Assembly: GCA_016716965.1 (NCBI GenBank)
Contig: JADJUP010000002.1
Span: forward strand, 1-64,000
DNA: 64,000 bases
From: Sulfuritalea sp.
Lineage (GTDB): Bacteria > Pseudomonadota > Gammaproteobacteria > Burkholderiales > Rhodocyclaceae
Reading direction: 5' to 3'
The translations under genes and the position numbers were made by a program. This document shows, piece by piece, positions 1-7,688 of the stretch. The notes under the pieces were generated by a model that saw nothing but the letters and a program-made list of their open reading frames with translations, did not search any database and was not told where the DNA came from. Each line of letters begins with the position of its first letter. Position 1 is the first letter of the stretch.

Positions 1-573
1 CGGACGCGCTGGAAGACATCTACGCCGAGTTGGAGAAGGTCAGCCGCACGGTGCTGACGCCGCAGGTCACCGACGATGAAGCCGCCGAAATCCTCTCCGA
101 CATCGCCAAGGAAGAGGACTTGAACGGCCGCATCCGGCGCAACGTGCTGGATACCCGGCGCGCGCTGTCCTTCCTGATGCGCAGCCGACTGCTGTCCACC
201 AACCAGTATGACGACGCGCGCCAGATCCTGCGCGACATCGATTCGCTCGACGGCCACACGTCCTTCCTGTTCGGCAAGATCAACTTCCTGATGGATGCCA
301 CGGTCGGCTTCATCAACATCAACCAGAACAAGCGCGTGTCCAAGCTGACCACCATCAGCGTGGTGTTCGTGCCGCTCAACATCATCGCCGGCATCGGCGG
401 CATGTCGGAGTTTTCGATGATGACCCAGGGCGTGTCGTGGCCGGTGGCTTACGGCGCCTTCACGGTCGCCATGGGGCCTCTTCGGCTGGGGCACCTTCGT
501 CACGCTGCGCTGGCTCGAAACCCGCAAGGCCAGGAATCTGCTCGCGGCCCGTCGCGCCGGGCGCGAGGGCTGA
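1..573 (+). CDS. CorA-family divalent cation transporter, 3' part, with frameshift
   Basis: The window opens inside this gene. The visible part holds the cytoplasmic helical region and the two C-terminal membrane helices of a CorA-type Mg2+/metal channel: the stretch TTISVVFVPLNIIAGIGGMS is TM1 with the family's periplasmic-loop signature, here GMS where canonical CorA has GMN. Reading stays in the frame of position 3 to about 475, where GTCGCCATGGGG has one G too many. Dropping one G lets translation continue as MGLFGWGTFVTLRWLETRK and end at TGA 571-573 after a basic tail, as expected for CorA TM2 and tail. Read literally, the frame runs on to 737 as nonsense antisense to the next gene. The frameshift is probably a sequencing error. 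Transport activity is inferred from family only; the GMS variant makes ion specificity uncertain. Confidence 0.8.
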
Positions 574-592
574 GTACCGCCGGGTCCCGACA

Positions 593-931
593 CTACTTCG
601 TCACCAGCTTCAGCCCGAGTATCCCGGCCACGATCAGGCCGATGCAGACCAGCCGCGCCACCTCGCGCGACTCGTCGAACAGGATCATGCCCAGGATAGC
701 CGTGCCGACCGCGCCGACTCCGGTCCATACCGCATAGGCGGTTCCCACCGGCAGGGTCTTCAGCGACCAGGCCAGAAGCACGACAGAAGCGGCCATCGCC
801 GCCAGCGTCCAGGCGCTGGGCACCAGGCGCGTGAAGCCCTCGGTGTACTTGAGGCCGATCGCCCAGGCGATTTCACACAAGCCGGCGACCAGCAGCACGC
901 CCCAGGCTGCGCCAGGGCTGAGTATCGGCAT
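593..931 (-). CDS. sugE: SugE/Gdx-type small multidrug resistance protein
   Basis: 112 residues, the normal SMR length, with four predicted membrane helices. It carries the SugE/Gdx subtype sequences: the Glu of the GLCEIAWAIGLKYTEGFTR segment in TM1 (the proton/substrate-coupling Glu of SMR proteins) and the PVGTAYAVWTGVGAVGTAI segment in TM3. Characterised Gdx members are proton-coupled guanidinium exporters; that function is inferred by homology. It is the last gene of the minus-strand thiD-thiE-hemL-sugE series, 57 bp after hemL. That gap is too short for a guanidine riboswitch and none is visible. A 25-bp dispersed repeat fills much of the gap. The chosen ATG starts MPILSPGAAWGVLL; the longer open frame upstream is hemL read out of frame. 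Confidence 0.88.
   Translation of the reverse strand: MPILSPGAAWGVLLVAGLCEIAWAIGLKYTEGFTRLVPSAWTLAAMAASVVLLAWSLKTLPVGTAYAVWTGVGAVGTAILGMILFDESREVARLVCIGLIVAGILGLKLVTK
699..723 (+). repeat. Degenerate copy of the dispersed 25-bp repeat
   Basis: It begins GCCGTG and keeps GCGCCGACT, matching the 25-bp layout of the strong copies but lacking the CA before the core. It lies antisense inside sugE. On its own it could be chance; it is listed because length, orientation and register agree with the family. Confidence 0.35.
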
Positions 932-948
932 CGAATTACGCCCCCATC

Positions 949-973
949 GCCGTGTCGCCAGCGCCGACTCTTG
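949..973 (+). repeat. Dispersed 25-bp repeat, strong copy (hemL-sugE gap)
   Basis: Starts GCCGT, contains the invariant core CAGCGCCGACT at 959-969 and ends CTTG. It is intergenic, 15 bp beyond the hemL stop codon, and on the strand opposite to the flanking genes. Same layout as the copies at 10045, 19870, 27090, 34265 (complement), 41829, 51393, 52196 and 61107. Confidence 0.8.
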
Positions 974-987
974 GCGGGACTGCCGGA

Positions 988-2265
988 TCAGCCGGCGGCG
1001 AAGATGGCGTCGGCCGCCGCCACGGTGGTGGCGATGTCGGCCTCGCTGTGCGCGGCGGAAACGAAGCCGGCCTCGAAGGCCGAGGGTGCCAGATAGACAC
1101 CGGCATCCAGCATGGCGTGGAAGAAACGGTTGAAGGCTTCCTTGTCGCTGGCCATCACCTCGGCATAGGAGGTCGGCGGCGTCGCCGCGAAATACACGCC
1201 GAACATGCCGCCCACCGATTGCGCGGAAAACTTGACGCCACGCCTCTGCGCCGCAGCGGCCAGGCCTTCGACCAGCGACTTCGTGCGCGCCGACAGCGCT
1301 TCGTAGAAACCCGGCGCGGCGATCTTTTTCAAGGTTACCAGGCCCGCCGCCACCGACAGCGGATTGCCAGACAGCGTGCCGGCCTGATACACGGGCCCCA
1401 GCGGCGCGATCTTTTCCATGATGTCGCGGCGGCCGCCGAAGGCGCCCAGCGGCATGCCGCCGCCGACCACCTTGCCGAAGGTCGACAGGTCCGGCGTGAT
1501 GCCGTACAGCCCTTGCGCCGAACCCGGGCCGACGCGGAAGCCGGTCATCACCTCGTCGAAGATCAGCACCGCGCCATGCTGCGAGCACGATTCGCGCATC
1601 GCGGCGAGGAACTCCGGATTGGGCGCGATCAGGTTCATGTTGCCGGCCACCGGCTCGACGATGACGCAGGCAATCTTCGCACCGTGTTTGGCGAAGGCAT
1701 CGCGCAAACCCTGGGCATCGTTGTAGTCGAGCACCAGCGTGTGCTGCGCCAGGTCGGCGGGCACGCCCGCCGACGACGGATTGCCGAAGGTCAGCAGGCC
1801 GGAGCCGGCCTTGACCAGCAGGCTGTCGCCGTGACCGTGGTAGCAGCCCTCGAACTTGACGATCATGTCGCGCCCGGTAAAGCCGCGCGCGAGGCGGATC
1901 GCGCTCATGGTCGCCTCGGTACCGGACGACACCAGGCGCACCATGTCCATGCTCGGCACGCGCTGCACCAGGAGTTCCGCCAGTTCGACCTCGCCTTCCG
2001 TCGGAGCGCCGAAGCTGAGTCCTCTCGCCGCCGCCTGCTGCACGGCCGACACGGTATCCGGATCGGCATGGCCGAGGATCAGCGGCCCCCAGGAACCCAC
2101 ATAGTCGAGGTAGGCCTTGCCGTCCGCATCCCAGACGCGGGAACCGGCGCCGCGGGCAAAAAATCGCGGCGCGCCGCCGACGGAACGAAAGGCACGCACG
2201 GGGGAATTGACGCCGCCCGGAATGGTTTTCTGGGCGCGGGAAAAGAGTTGTTCGTTGCGGGTCAT
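988..2265 (-). CDS. hemL: Glutamate-1-semialdehyde 2,1-aminomutase
   Basis: Converts glutamate-1-semialdehyde to 5-aminolevulinate, the first committed tetrapyrrole precursor in the C5 pathway; PLP-dependent, cytoplasmic. 425 residues, the family length. The N-terminus (SRAQKTIPGGVNSPVRAF) is diagnostic, and the PLP lysine lies in LSTFGKVVGGGMPLGAFGG near residue 265. GGTEATMSAIRLARGFTGR-like glycine/threonine-rich sequence for cofactor phosphate binding is present as SSGTEATMSAIRLARGFTGR. It sits 68 bp after thiE in the minus-strand block thiD-thiE-hemL-sugE; hemL next to thiamine genes is common in betaproteobacteria. No truncation or frame problem is seen. Confidence 0.96.
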   Translation of the reverse strand: MTRNEQLFSRAQKTIPGGVNSPVRAFRSVGGAPRFFARGAGSRVWDADGKAYLDYVGSWGPLILGHADPDTVSAVQQAAARGLSFGAPTEGEVELAELLVQRVPSMDMVRLVSSGTEATMSAIRLARGFTGRDMIVKFEGCYHGHGDSLLVKAGSGLLTFGNPSSAGVPADLAQHTLVLDYNDAQGLRDAFAKHGAKIACVIVEPVAGNMNLIAPNPEFLAAMRESCSQHGAVLIFDEVMTGFRVGPGSAQGLYGITPDLSTFGKVVGGGMPLGAFGGRRDIMEKIAPLGPVYQAGTLSGNPLSVAAGLVTLKKIAAPGFYEALSARTKSLVEGLAAAAQRRGVKFSAQSVGGMFGVYFAATPPTSYAEVMASDKEAFNRFFHAMLDAGVYLAPSAFEAGFVSAAHSEADIATTVAAADAIFAAG

Positions 2266-2333
2266 GTTCAGGGATCCGAAATCAGGAATCGGGGGTCGGA
2301 TTGTAGCGGCGCTTTGCGCAGCCGAAACCGGGG

Positions 2334-2975
2334 TCAGGCTTGCTCGGTGGCGAACAGCCGCTGGTAGGCATCGGCGCGGGTCTTGATGTCCATGGCATCG
2401 AACAGGTCGCTGACCACGGCGAGGATGTCGGCGCCGGCATCGATAACCTGGGGCGCATTGTCGAGCGTGATGCCGCCGATGGCGGCGACCGGCAGGCCGA
2501 AGCGGCGCTTGGCTTCGCCCAGCAGTTGCAGGGGGGCGCGCACCGCTGCCGGCTTGGTGCGCGACGGGAACATGCTGCCGAAGGCAAGATAGTCGGCGCC
2601 GGCCCTGGCGGCTTCCTCGCCCATCGCCAGGTCGTTGTAGCAGGAAACGCCGAGGATGCGCTTCGGACCGAGTGCCTCGCGCGCGGCCAGCAGGGAACCG
2701 CCGGGAGCGTCGCCGCGGCCGAGATGGGCGCCGTCGGCGCCGATCTCGACCGCCAGCCAGACGTCATCATTGATGATGAGCCTGGCCCCGGCGGCGCGGC
2801 AGATGCGCAGCATTTCGGCCGCCTGGGCACGCCGCAGCGGACGCGGAGCGATCTTGTTGCGATACTGCACGAAGCGGGCACCGCCATCGAGTGCGGCCTT
2901 GACCAGCGCCGAGAGGCGGGGCAGCAGCAGGTCGTCCAGGGTGACGGCGCACAGGCCGTGAAGTTTCATGTCCAA
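2334..2975 (-). CDS. thiE: Thiamine-phosphate synthase
   Basis: Joins HMP-pyrophosphate to the thiazole phosphate to give thiamine monophosphate. 213 residues with the TIM-barrel landmarks of ThiE: FVQYRNK near residue 37 (pyrimidine/phosphate contacts), LIINDDVWLA, GADGAHLGRGD, DYLAFGSMFPSRTKP (the usual GP.F.T.TK loop, here GSMFPSRTKP) and VAAIGGITLDN. It follows thiD by 81 bp and precedes hemL on the same strand, so co-transcription is likely. Two in-frame ATGs are possible (MDMKLHG or MKLHG); the longer one is given. No TPP riboswitch is seen in front of it. Confidence 0.94.
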   Translation of the reverse strand: MDMKLHGLCAVTLDDLLLPRLSALVKAALDGGARFVQYRNKIAPRPLRRAQAAEMLRICRAAGARLIINDDVWLAVEIGADGAHLGRGDAPGGSLLAAREALGPKRILGVSCYNDLAMGEEAARAGADYLAFGSMFPSRTKPAAVRAPLQLLGEAKRRFGLPVAAIGGITLDNAPQVIDAGADILAVVSDLFDAMDIKTRADAYQRLFATEQA

Positions 2976-3056
2976 GGCCGGTCCCCCTCTGGCTTCATGG
3001 CAACGTTAAAGGCGGACCAAGCGCCTTCCGTCCTTTGCATTCCGTGTTCCTGCATC

Positions 3057-3917
3057 TCAGGCGTCATCGGCTTCCTCATCCATGTCGCGCGACCAGAACA
3101 GGCGATCCGGAATGAATTGTCCCATGCCCGGACGAAATCCGGCGGACAGCGTACGCCATGTGTATTCCTGGGCTCCCATCACCGCATCTGCGATGCTGGC
3201 GCCGCTCGCCAGGTGGGCGGCAATTGCCGAAGCCAGGGTGCAGCCCGATCCGTGATAGCTGCCCGGCAGACGATCCCAGCGATCCGTGCGCACCACTCCA
3301 TGACTGCCATACAGCGTGTTGATCACCTGCGGCGTACCTTCGTGGGTTCCCGTGACCAGCACGTACTCGCATCCGGCCTCGATCAGCCCGTGGGCGCAAT
3401 CGACCAGCCCCGGATCGCGGCGCGCGCCATCCTCGAACTCGCCGAGTTGCTGCGCCAGTCGCCTGGCCTCAAGACTGTTGGGCGTGAGGAGGGTAGTCTG
3501 CGGCAGCAGCATGCCGATCATCGCCTCGATCATTTCCTCGTCGGCAAACTGGTCGCCACGACCGGATGCCAGCACCGGGTCCAGCACCACCGGAATGTCG
3601 GGGTAATCGGCGATCACCTCGGCGATCGCCGCGATGACTTCAACGCTACCCATCATGCCCAGCTTGAAGGCGGCCACCGGCATGTCTTCAAGCAGCGCCC
3701 GCGCCTGGTCGGCGACCCACTCGGCATCGATCGGCAGGACTCCTTCGACGCCGGCCGTGTCCTGCACCGTGATTGCCGTAACCACCGACAGCGGATGACA
3801 GCCCAGGCTGGCCAGCGTCAGTATGTCGGCCTGCAAGCCGGCGCCGCCGGTCGGGTCGGACGCGGCAAAGCTAAGTACGATGGGCGGCGATGGATTTGCG
3901 GAAACGGCAAGACTCAT
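3057..3917 (-). CDS. thiD: Hydroxymethylpyrimidine (phosphate) kinase
   Basis: Phosphorylates HMP and HMP-P to supply thiamine-phosphate synthase. 286 residues, a ribokinase-like fold. Landmarks: SFAASDPTGGAGLQADI at the N-terminus (the usual AGSDSSGGAGIQADLK motif), AITVQDTAGVEG, FKLGMMGSVEVI, VVLDPVLASGRGDQ, LLTPNSLEA, and the catalytic region GSYHGSGCTLASAIAAHLA with the GxGC anion hole and Cys. The C-terminus carries an acidic tail rich in D and E. First gene of the minus-strand thiamine/heme block; its start faces pilG across a 312-bp gap. Confidence 0.94.
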   Translation of the reverse strand: MSLAVSANPSPPIVLSFAASDPTGGAGLQADILTLASLGCHPLSVVTAITVQDTAGVEGVLPIDAEWVADQARALLEDMPVAAFKLGMMGSVEVIAAIAEVIADYPDIPVVLDPVLASGRGDQFADEEMIEAMIGMLLPQTTLLTPNSLEARRLAQQLGEFEDGARRDPGLVDCAHGLIEAGCEYVLVTGTHEGTPQVINTLYGSHGVVRTDRWDRLPGSYHGSGCTLASAIAAHLASGASIADAVMGAQEYTWRTLSAGFRPGMGQFIPDRLFWSRDMDEEADDA

Positions 3918-4229
3918 GACAGCGGACGGCGGTCTGGTTCGATATTCCGTGATTCTATCCGAAGGGATCTACCCTCCCGCCGCCGGCTGGCAACCGCTTG
4001 CCAACAGGCGACGCCGAACACCAACGGAATTCGCCGCATGCAACGAGGGCTTTGAAATGCTTAAAATCTAAGTATGATTGCGGCTGACAGGGCTTAAGCA
4101 CTAGAACATCAACAAACGGAGCGACGGGGGGAACATGGGCCAGGCTCGCACAAGCGGCAACACCGCTGGTGGATTCGGGCGCGGGACCGATACCGTCATG
4201 TATGAAATGCTCATCCGGCATGGAGTAAC
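3918..4229. promoter_or_regulatory. Divergent intergenic region thiD/pilG with a possible pilG promoter
   Basis: 312 bp without a credible gene; the short open frames here have no recognisable product and no rubredoxin gene, a frequent neighbour of pilG in related bacteria, is visible. A possible sigma-70 promoter facing pilG is TTTGAA (4051-4056) with TATGAT (4073-4078), 16-bp spacing, in a locally AT-rich patch. No TPP riboswitch was recognised on the thiD side. Confidence 0.35.
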
Positions 4230-4622
4230 GTGAGCGAAACGCCAAAGCTTTCCGGGATCAAGGTTATGGTGATCGATGACTCGAACACCATCCGCAAAAC
4301 CGCCGAAATTTTCCTGTTGCAGGCCGGCGCGCAGGTGGTGCTGGCGGAGGACGGCTTCGACGCCCTGGCCAAGATCAACGATCACCTGCCGAACGTGGTT
4401 TTCTGCGACATCCTGATGCCGCGCCTGGACGGCTACCAGACCTGCGCGCTGATCAAGAAGAACCCGAAATTCGCCTCGACCCCGGTGATCATGCTGTCGT
4501 CCAAGGACGGCCTCTTCGACCGTGCGCGCGGACGCATGGTCGGGTCCGACGAGTACCTGACCAAGCCGTTCACCAAGGACAGTCTCCTGAAAACCGTTGC
4601 CGCCCATGCCGGCCTTGGCTAA
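4230..4622 (+). CDS. pilG: Twitching-motility response regulator PilG
   Basis: Single-domain CheY-like receiver, 130 residues, output regulator of the Pil-Chp chemosensory pathway that controls type IV pilus extension. The acidic pair is D16/D17, the phosphoacceptor D60 sits in VVFCDILMPRLDGYQ, the switch Ser pair follows in MLSSKDG, and K112 in YLTKPF completes the active site. The start is GTG with GGAG at 4222-4225, 4 bp short of ideal spacing but the only ribosome site near. First gene of pilG-pilH-pilI-pilJ-pilL; 32 bp to pilH. Confidence 0.93.
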   Translation: MSETPKLSGIKVMVIDDSNTIRKTAEIFLLQAGAQVVLAEDGFDALAKINDHLPNVVFCDILMPRLDGYQTCALIKKNPKFASTPVIMLSSKDGLFDRARGRMVGSDEYLTKPFTKDSLLKTVAAHAGLG

Positions 4623-4654
4623 CGGGTGTTTCTCCCATTCGTGAGGTAGCCATC

Positions 4655-5020
4655 ATGCCCATCAAGAACATACTCGTTGTCGACGATTCGCCGACCGAGC
4701 GCCACATCCTGACCGAATTGCTGACCAAGGCGGGATACCAGGTGACAACGGCGGAAAGCGGCGACGAGGCCATCGCACGGGTCAAGCAACTGATGCCTGA
4801 CCTGGTCCTGATGGATGTCGTAATGCCCGGTACCAATGGCTTCCAGGCCACTCGCGCGCTCTCGAAGGACGAGGTCACAAAGAACATCCCCGTGATCATG
4901 TGTACCACCAAGAATCAGGAAACCGACAAGCTGTGGGGCATGCGCCAGGGTGCCCACGATTACGTCACCAAGCCGGTCGACGGTCCGGCGCTGCTGGCCA
5001 AGATCGCCGCGCTGGGCTGA
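4655..5020 (+). CDS. pilH: Twitching-motility response regulator PilH
   Basis: Second CheY-like receiver of the operon, 121 residues. D10/D11 form the acidic pocket, D54 in LVLMDVVMPGTNGFQ is the phosphoacceptor, and DYVTKPV carries the conserved Lys. In characterised systems PilH acts with PilT-driven retraction or as a phosphate sink opposite PilG; the order pilG then pilH supports the assignment. GAGGTAG precedes the ATG. Nine bases separate it from pilI. Confidence 0.92.
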   Translation: MPIKNILVVDDSPTERHILTELLTKAGYQVTTAESGDEAIARVKQLMPDLVLMDVVMPGTNGFQATRALSKDEVTKNIPVIMCTTKNQETDKLWGMRQGAHDYVTKPVDGPALLAKIAALG

Positions 5021-5029
5021 TCCAGGACC

Positions 5030-5587
5030 ATGGCAAAACGCATCAGTCTGCGTGAGTTTCAGCAGAACCTTTCAGAACGGCTGGTCTCGGCAAGGCGCGG
5101 CGAAGGCGGGCGGGCGCTTCTCGGCATTGAGTCCGGCAGCGACGAACTTCCGGGTGGCAGCCACTGGCTGATCGATCTGGCCGACTCGGGCGAAGTCGCG
5201 CCACTGCCGGAACTGACCCCGGCTCCGCTGACCAAGCCCTGGTTCGCAGGGATCGCCAACATTCGCGGCGTTCTCTACAGCGTGGTGGATTTCGCCGCGT
5301 GGCGTGGTGGCGCACCGACGCCGATCAACTCGCAATCGAGGCTGCTTCTGGTGGGCGCCCGCCACGGCATTAACACGGCATTGCTGGTACGCCGCGCTCT
5401 CGGCCTGCGCCCGCAAATGGAGTTGCATGCCGCGGGCGATGGCGGACATCCGGCCGGATCCCAGGGTTCCGGCGAGGCTGCACCCTGGCTCGGCGGCCGC
5501 TTCACCGACGCCCAGAACGTCATCTGGACCCAACTGCGCATTCCCGCGCTGCTGGCCGACTCGAATTACCTCGATATCGCTCTCTGA
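5030..5587 (+). CDS. pilI: CheW-like coupling protein PilI
   Basis: 185 residues, CheW-like fold, expected to link the PilJ receptor to the PilL kinase. The typical PilI start (KRISLREFQQNLSERL) and the CheW-like LIDLADSGEVAPLPELTPAPLTKPWFAGIANIRG segment, a GIANIRG loop just ahead of strand LYSVVDF, are present. Positioned between pilH and pilJ as usual. It is slightly long for a CheW, with a glycine-rich loop (GDGGHPAGSQGSG) in the second half. Confidence 0.9.
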   Translation: MAKRISLREFQQNLSERLVSARRGEGGRALLGIESGSDELPGGSHWLIDLADSGEVAPLPELTPAPLTKPWFAGIANIRGVLYSVVDFAAWRGGAPTPINSQSRLLLVGARHGINTALLVRRALGLRPQMELHAAGDGGHPAGSQGSGEAAPWLGGRFTDAQNVIWTQLRIPALLADSNYLDIAL

Positions 5588-5608
5588 GCGTTCAGTAAAG
5601 GACAGACC

Positions 5609-7648
5609 ATGGCCTTCAAGCTTCCCTTCAAGTTGCCGACCTTCGACCGCCGCAGCCGCGCGGCGCCGCCGGCCTCCGGAGGCACCGCCGCCCCCTTCGT
5701 GGACCGCCGCGGCCAGGGCAGGCTGCCGCTGATCGGCCATCTGGACGTCCAGACGCAGTTCCGCATCCTGGGTTCGGTGTTCCTGATCAGCCTGCTGGTC
5801 ACGATCGCCGCGATCTTCATGCAAGTACAGGCCACGGCGCGTGGCACCACCTTCCTGTCCGCGGCGGGCCACATCGCCCCGCTCACCGAGCAGATTCCCA
5901 AGGCCACGCTCGCCGCCATGCAGGGCCAGAAAGATGGCTTCGCCGAACTGCGCGATGCGCGTGATACCTTCGGCAAACTGCTCGAAAGCCTGCTCGAAGG
6001 CGGCGAAATCAAGGGCATCCGGGTATCCGCCACCATCGGTGACGCGCGCCCCGCGCTCGATACCTTGCGCGAATCCTGGGTCAAGCAGAACGACATCATT
6101 GCCCAACTGCTGGCGCAGGAAAATCGCCTGATCGCGATCAACCGCCTCGGCACGGAAGCCGTGCAGCGCGGCCCCGCGATGCTCGAGGCGGCAGACGCCG
6201 CCGGCGGCAAATTGTCTCCAATGGTCGCGCGCATCCTGCGCGCGGCGACGCAACTGGCATTTGCGCCTGGTTTTGACGACGCGCTGGGCGCGCAACTGGC
6301 CAAGGATATTGTTGCCGCGCAGGAACTTGCCCCCCCCGATACGCCGCTGGCGCAGGGCCTGAAGGCGATGCAACCGGGCATCTCCGCCCTCGAGGGCGAC
6401 CTCAAGGCCCTGGCGCAGGCGCGCAAGGCCGGCAGCACACTGGTCGTCGGTTTCCGCAACATGGCCGGAAGCGCCGCCGCGCTGTTGTCCGCCTACGAGA
6501 AGGACGTCGCGGAGACCGGCATTTCATCGGTCGCGGCAACCCTCTTTGGCTCGCTGGCGCTGCTGATGCTGGTGCTGATGGTCAAGGCCTTCAACGACGA
6601 AGGCGTCCGCCGCAGCGGCGAAGCCGAGCACCAGCGCCGCGTCGCGGAAGCGGAGAAGGATGCAACGCAAGGCGCCATCCTGCGCCTGATGAACGAGATG
6701 GGCGACCTCGCCGACGGCGACCTGACCGTGCGCGCCACGGTGTCCGAGGACATCACCGGCGCCATTGCCGACTCGGTGAATTACACGATTGAGGAACTGG
6801 CAGTGCTGGTACGAGGCATCAACGATGCCGCGGAACGCGTGACCAACGCATCGAACGCAGCGCAAACCACGTCCAATGAACTGCTCGCCGCCACCAGGAT
6901 TCAGTCCGAGGAGATCAAGGACGCCAACGCCGCGGTTCTTGAAATGGCCGAATCGATGAAGGCCGTGTCCTCCTCGGCTCTCGAATCGGCCCGCGTAGCG
7001 AATGCGTCGCTGGAAGCCGCGCAGAAGGGCGCCGCCGCCGTGTCGAATTCGATCTCGGGCATGAACGAAATCCGCACCCAGATCCAGGAGACCTCGAAAC
7101 GGATCAAGCGACTGGGCGAATCCTCGCAGGAGATCGGCGAAATCGTGGAACTGATTTCCGACATTACCGAGCAGACCAACGTGCTGGCACTCAACGCCGC
7201 CATCCAGGCGGCGTCGGCCGGCGAAGCCGGGCGCGGCTTCTCGGTGGTTGCCGAGGAAGTACAACGACTCGCCGAGCGTTCCGGCGAAGCCACCAAACAG
7301 ATCGCCGCAATCGTGAAGACGATTCAAACCGACACACATGACGCCGTCGCCGCCATGGAATATTCAACGCAGGGCGTGGTCGAGGGAGCGAAACTTTCCG
7401 ACGCCGCGGGCCAGGCGCTGAACGAAATCTCTTCCGTTTCCCAGGATCTCGCGCAGTTGATTCAAACCATCTCCAGCGACACCCAGGCACAAGCCGATAT
7501 CGCCACCAAGGTTGCCGGCTCGATGCAGGACATTTTGCGCATCACGGGCCAGACCACGACCAGCACGCAACAGACCGCCGTGTCGATTGGCGAACTGACC
7601 GAATTGGCCACCGAACTCAAGGGTTCGGTTTCCGGCTTCAAGGTTTGA
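5609..7648 (+). CDS. pilJ: Type IV pilus chemoreceptor PilJ
   Basis: 679 residues, methyl-accepting-chemotaxis-like receptor. A short basic N-terminus leads to TM1 (about residues 50-72), a periplasmic sensor of roughly 240 residues with two-fold PilJ-type helical repeats, TM2 (about 310-330, LFGSLALLMLVLMVKAF), a HAMP-like segment (LADGDLTVRATVSEDITG) and the signalling hairpin with tip sequence ITEQTNVLALNAAIQAASAG. The Ala-Ser-Ala tip variation is typical of PilJ rather than flagellar chemoreceptors. It sits 21 bp after pilI and 40 bp before pilL. Confidence 0.93.
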   Translation: MAFKLPFKLPTFDRRSRAAPPASGGTAAPFVDRRGQGRLPLIGHLDVQTQFRILGSVFLISLLVTIAAIFMQVQATARGTTFLSAAGHIAPLTEQIPKATLAAMQGQKDGFAELRDARDTFGKLLESLLEGGEIKGIRVSATIGDARPALDTLRESWVKQNDIIAQLLAQENRLIAINRLGTEAVQRGPAMLEAADAAGGKLSPMVARILRAATQLAFAPGFDDALGAQLAKDIVAAQELAPPDTPLAQGLKAMQPGISALEGDLKALAQARKAGSTLVVGFRNMAGSAAALLSAYEKDVAETGISSVAATLFGSLALLMLVLMVKAFNDEGVRRSGEAEHQRRVAEAEKDATQGAILRLMNEMGDLADGDLTVRATVSEDITGAIADSVNYTIEELAVLVRGINDAAERVTNASNAAQTTSNELLAATRIQSEEIKDANAAVLEMAESMKAVSSSALESARVANASLEAAQKGAAAVSNSISGMNEIRTQIQETSKRIKRLGESSQEIGEIVELISDITEQTNVLALNAAIQAASAGEAGRGFSVVAEEVQRLAERSGEATKQIAAIVKTIQTDTHDAVAAMEYSTQGVVEGAKLSDAAGQALNEISSVSQDLAQLIQTISSDTQAQADIATKVAGSMQDILRITGQTTTSTQQTAVSIGELTELATELKGSVSGFKV

Positions 7649-7688
7649 AAAGACGATCCATGACGCACTGCGCACGGCAGTTCAATCC

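Noticed and set aside
952..2367. A 471-residue + strand open frame opposite hemL
   Set aside because: Antisense shadow of an unambiguous aminomutase; His/Arg-rich product without homology features.
3955..4245. Possible rubredoxin or other small gene in the thiD-pilG gap
   Set aside because: No CxxC pairs or other rubredoxin features in any frame; no RBS-supported start.
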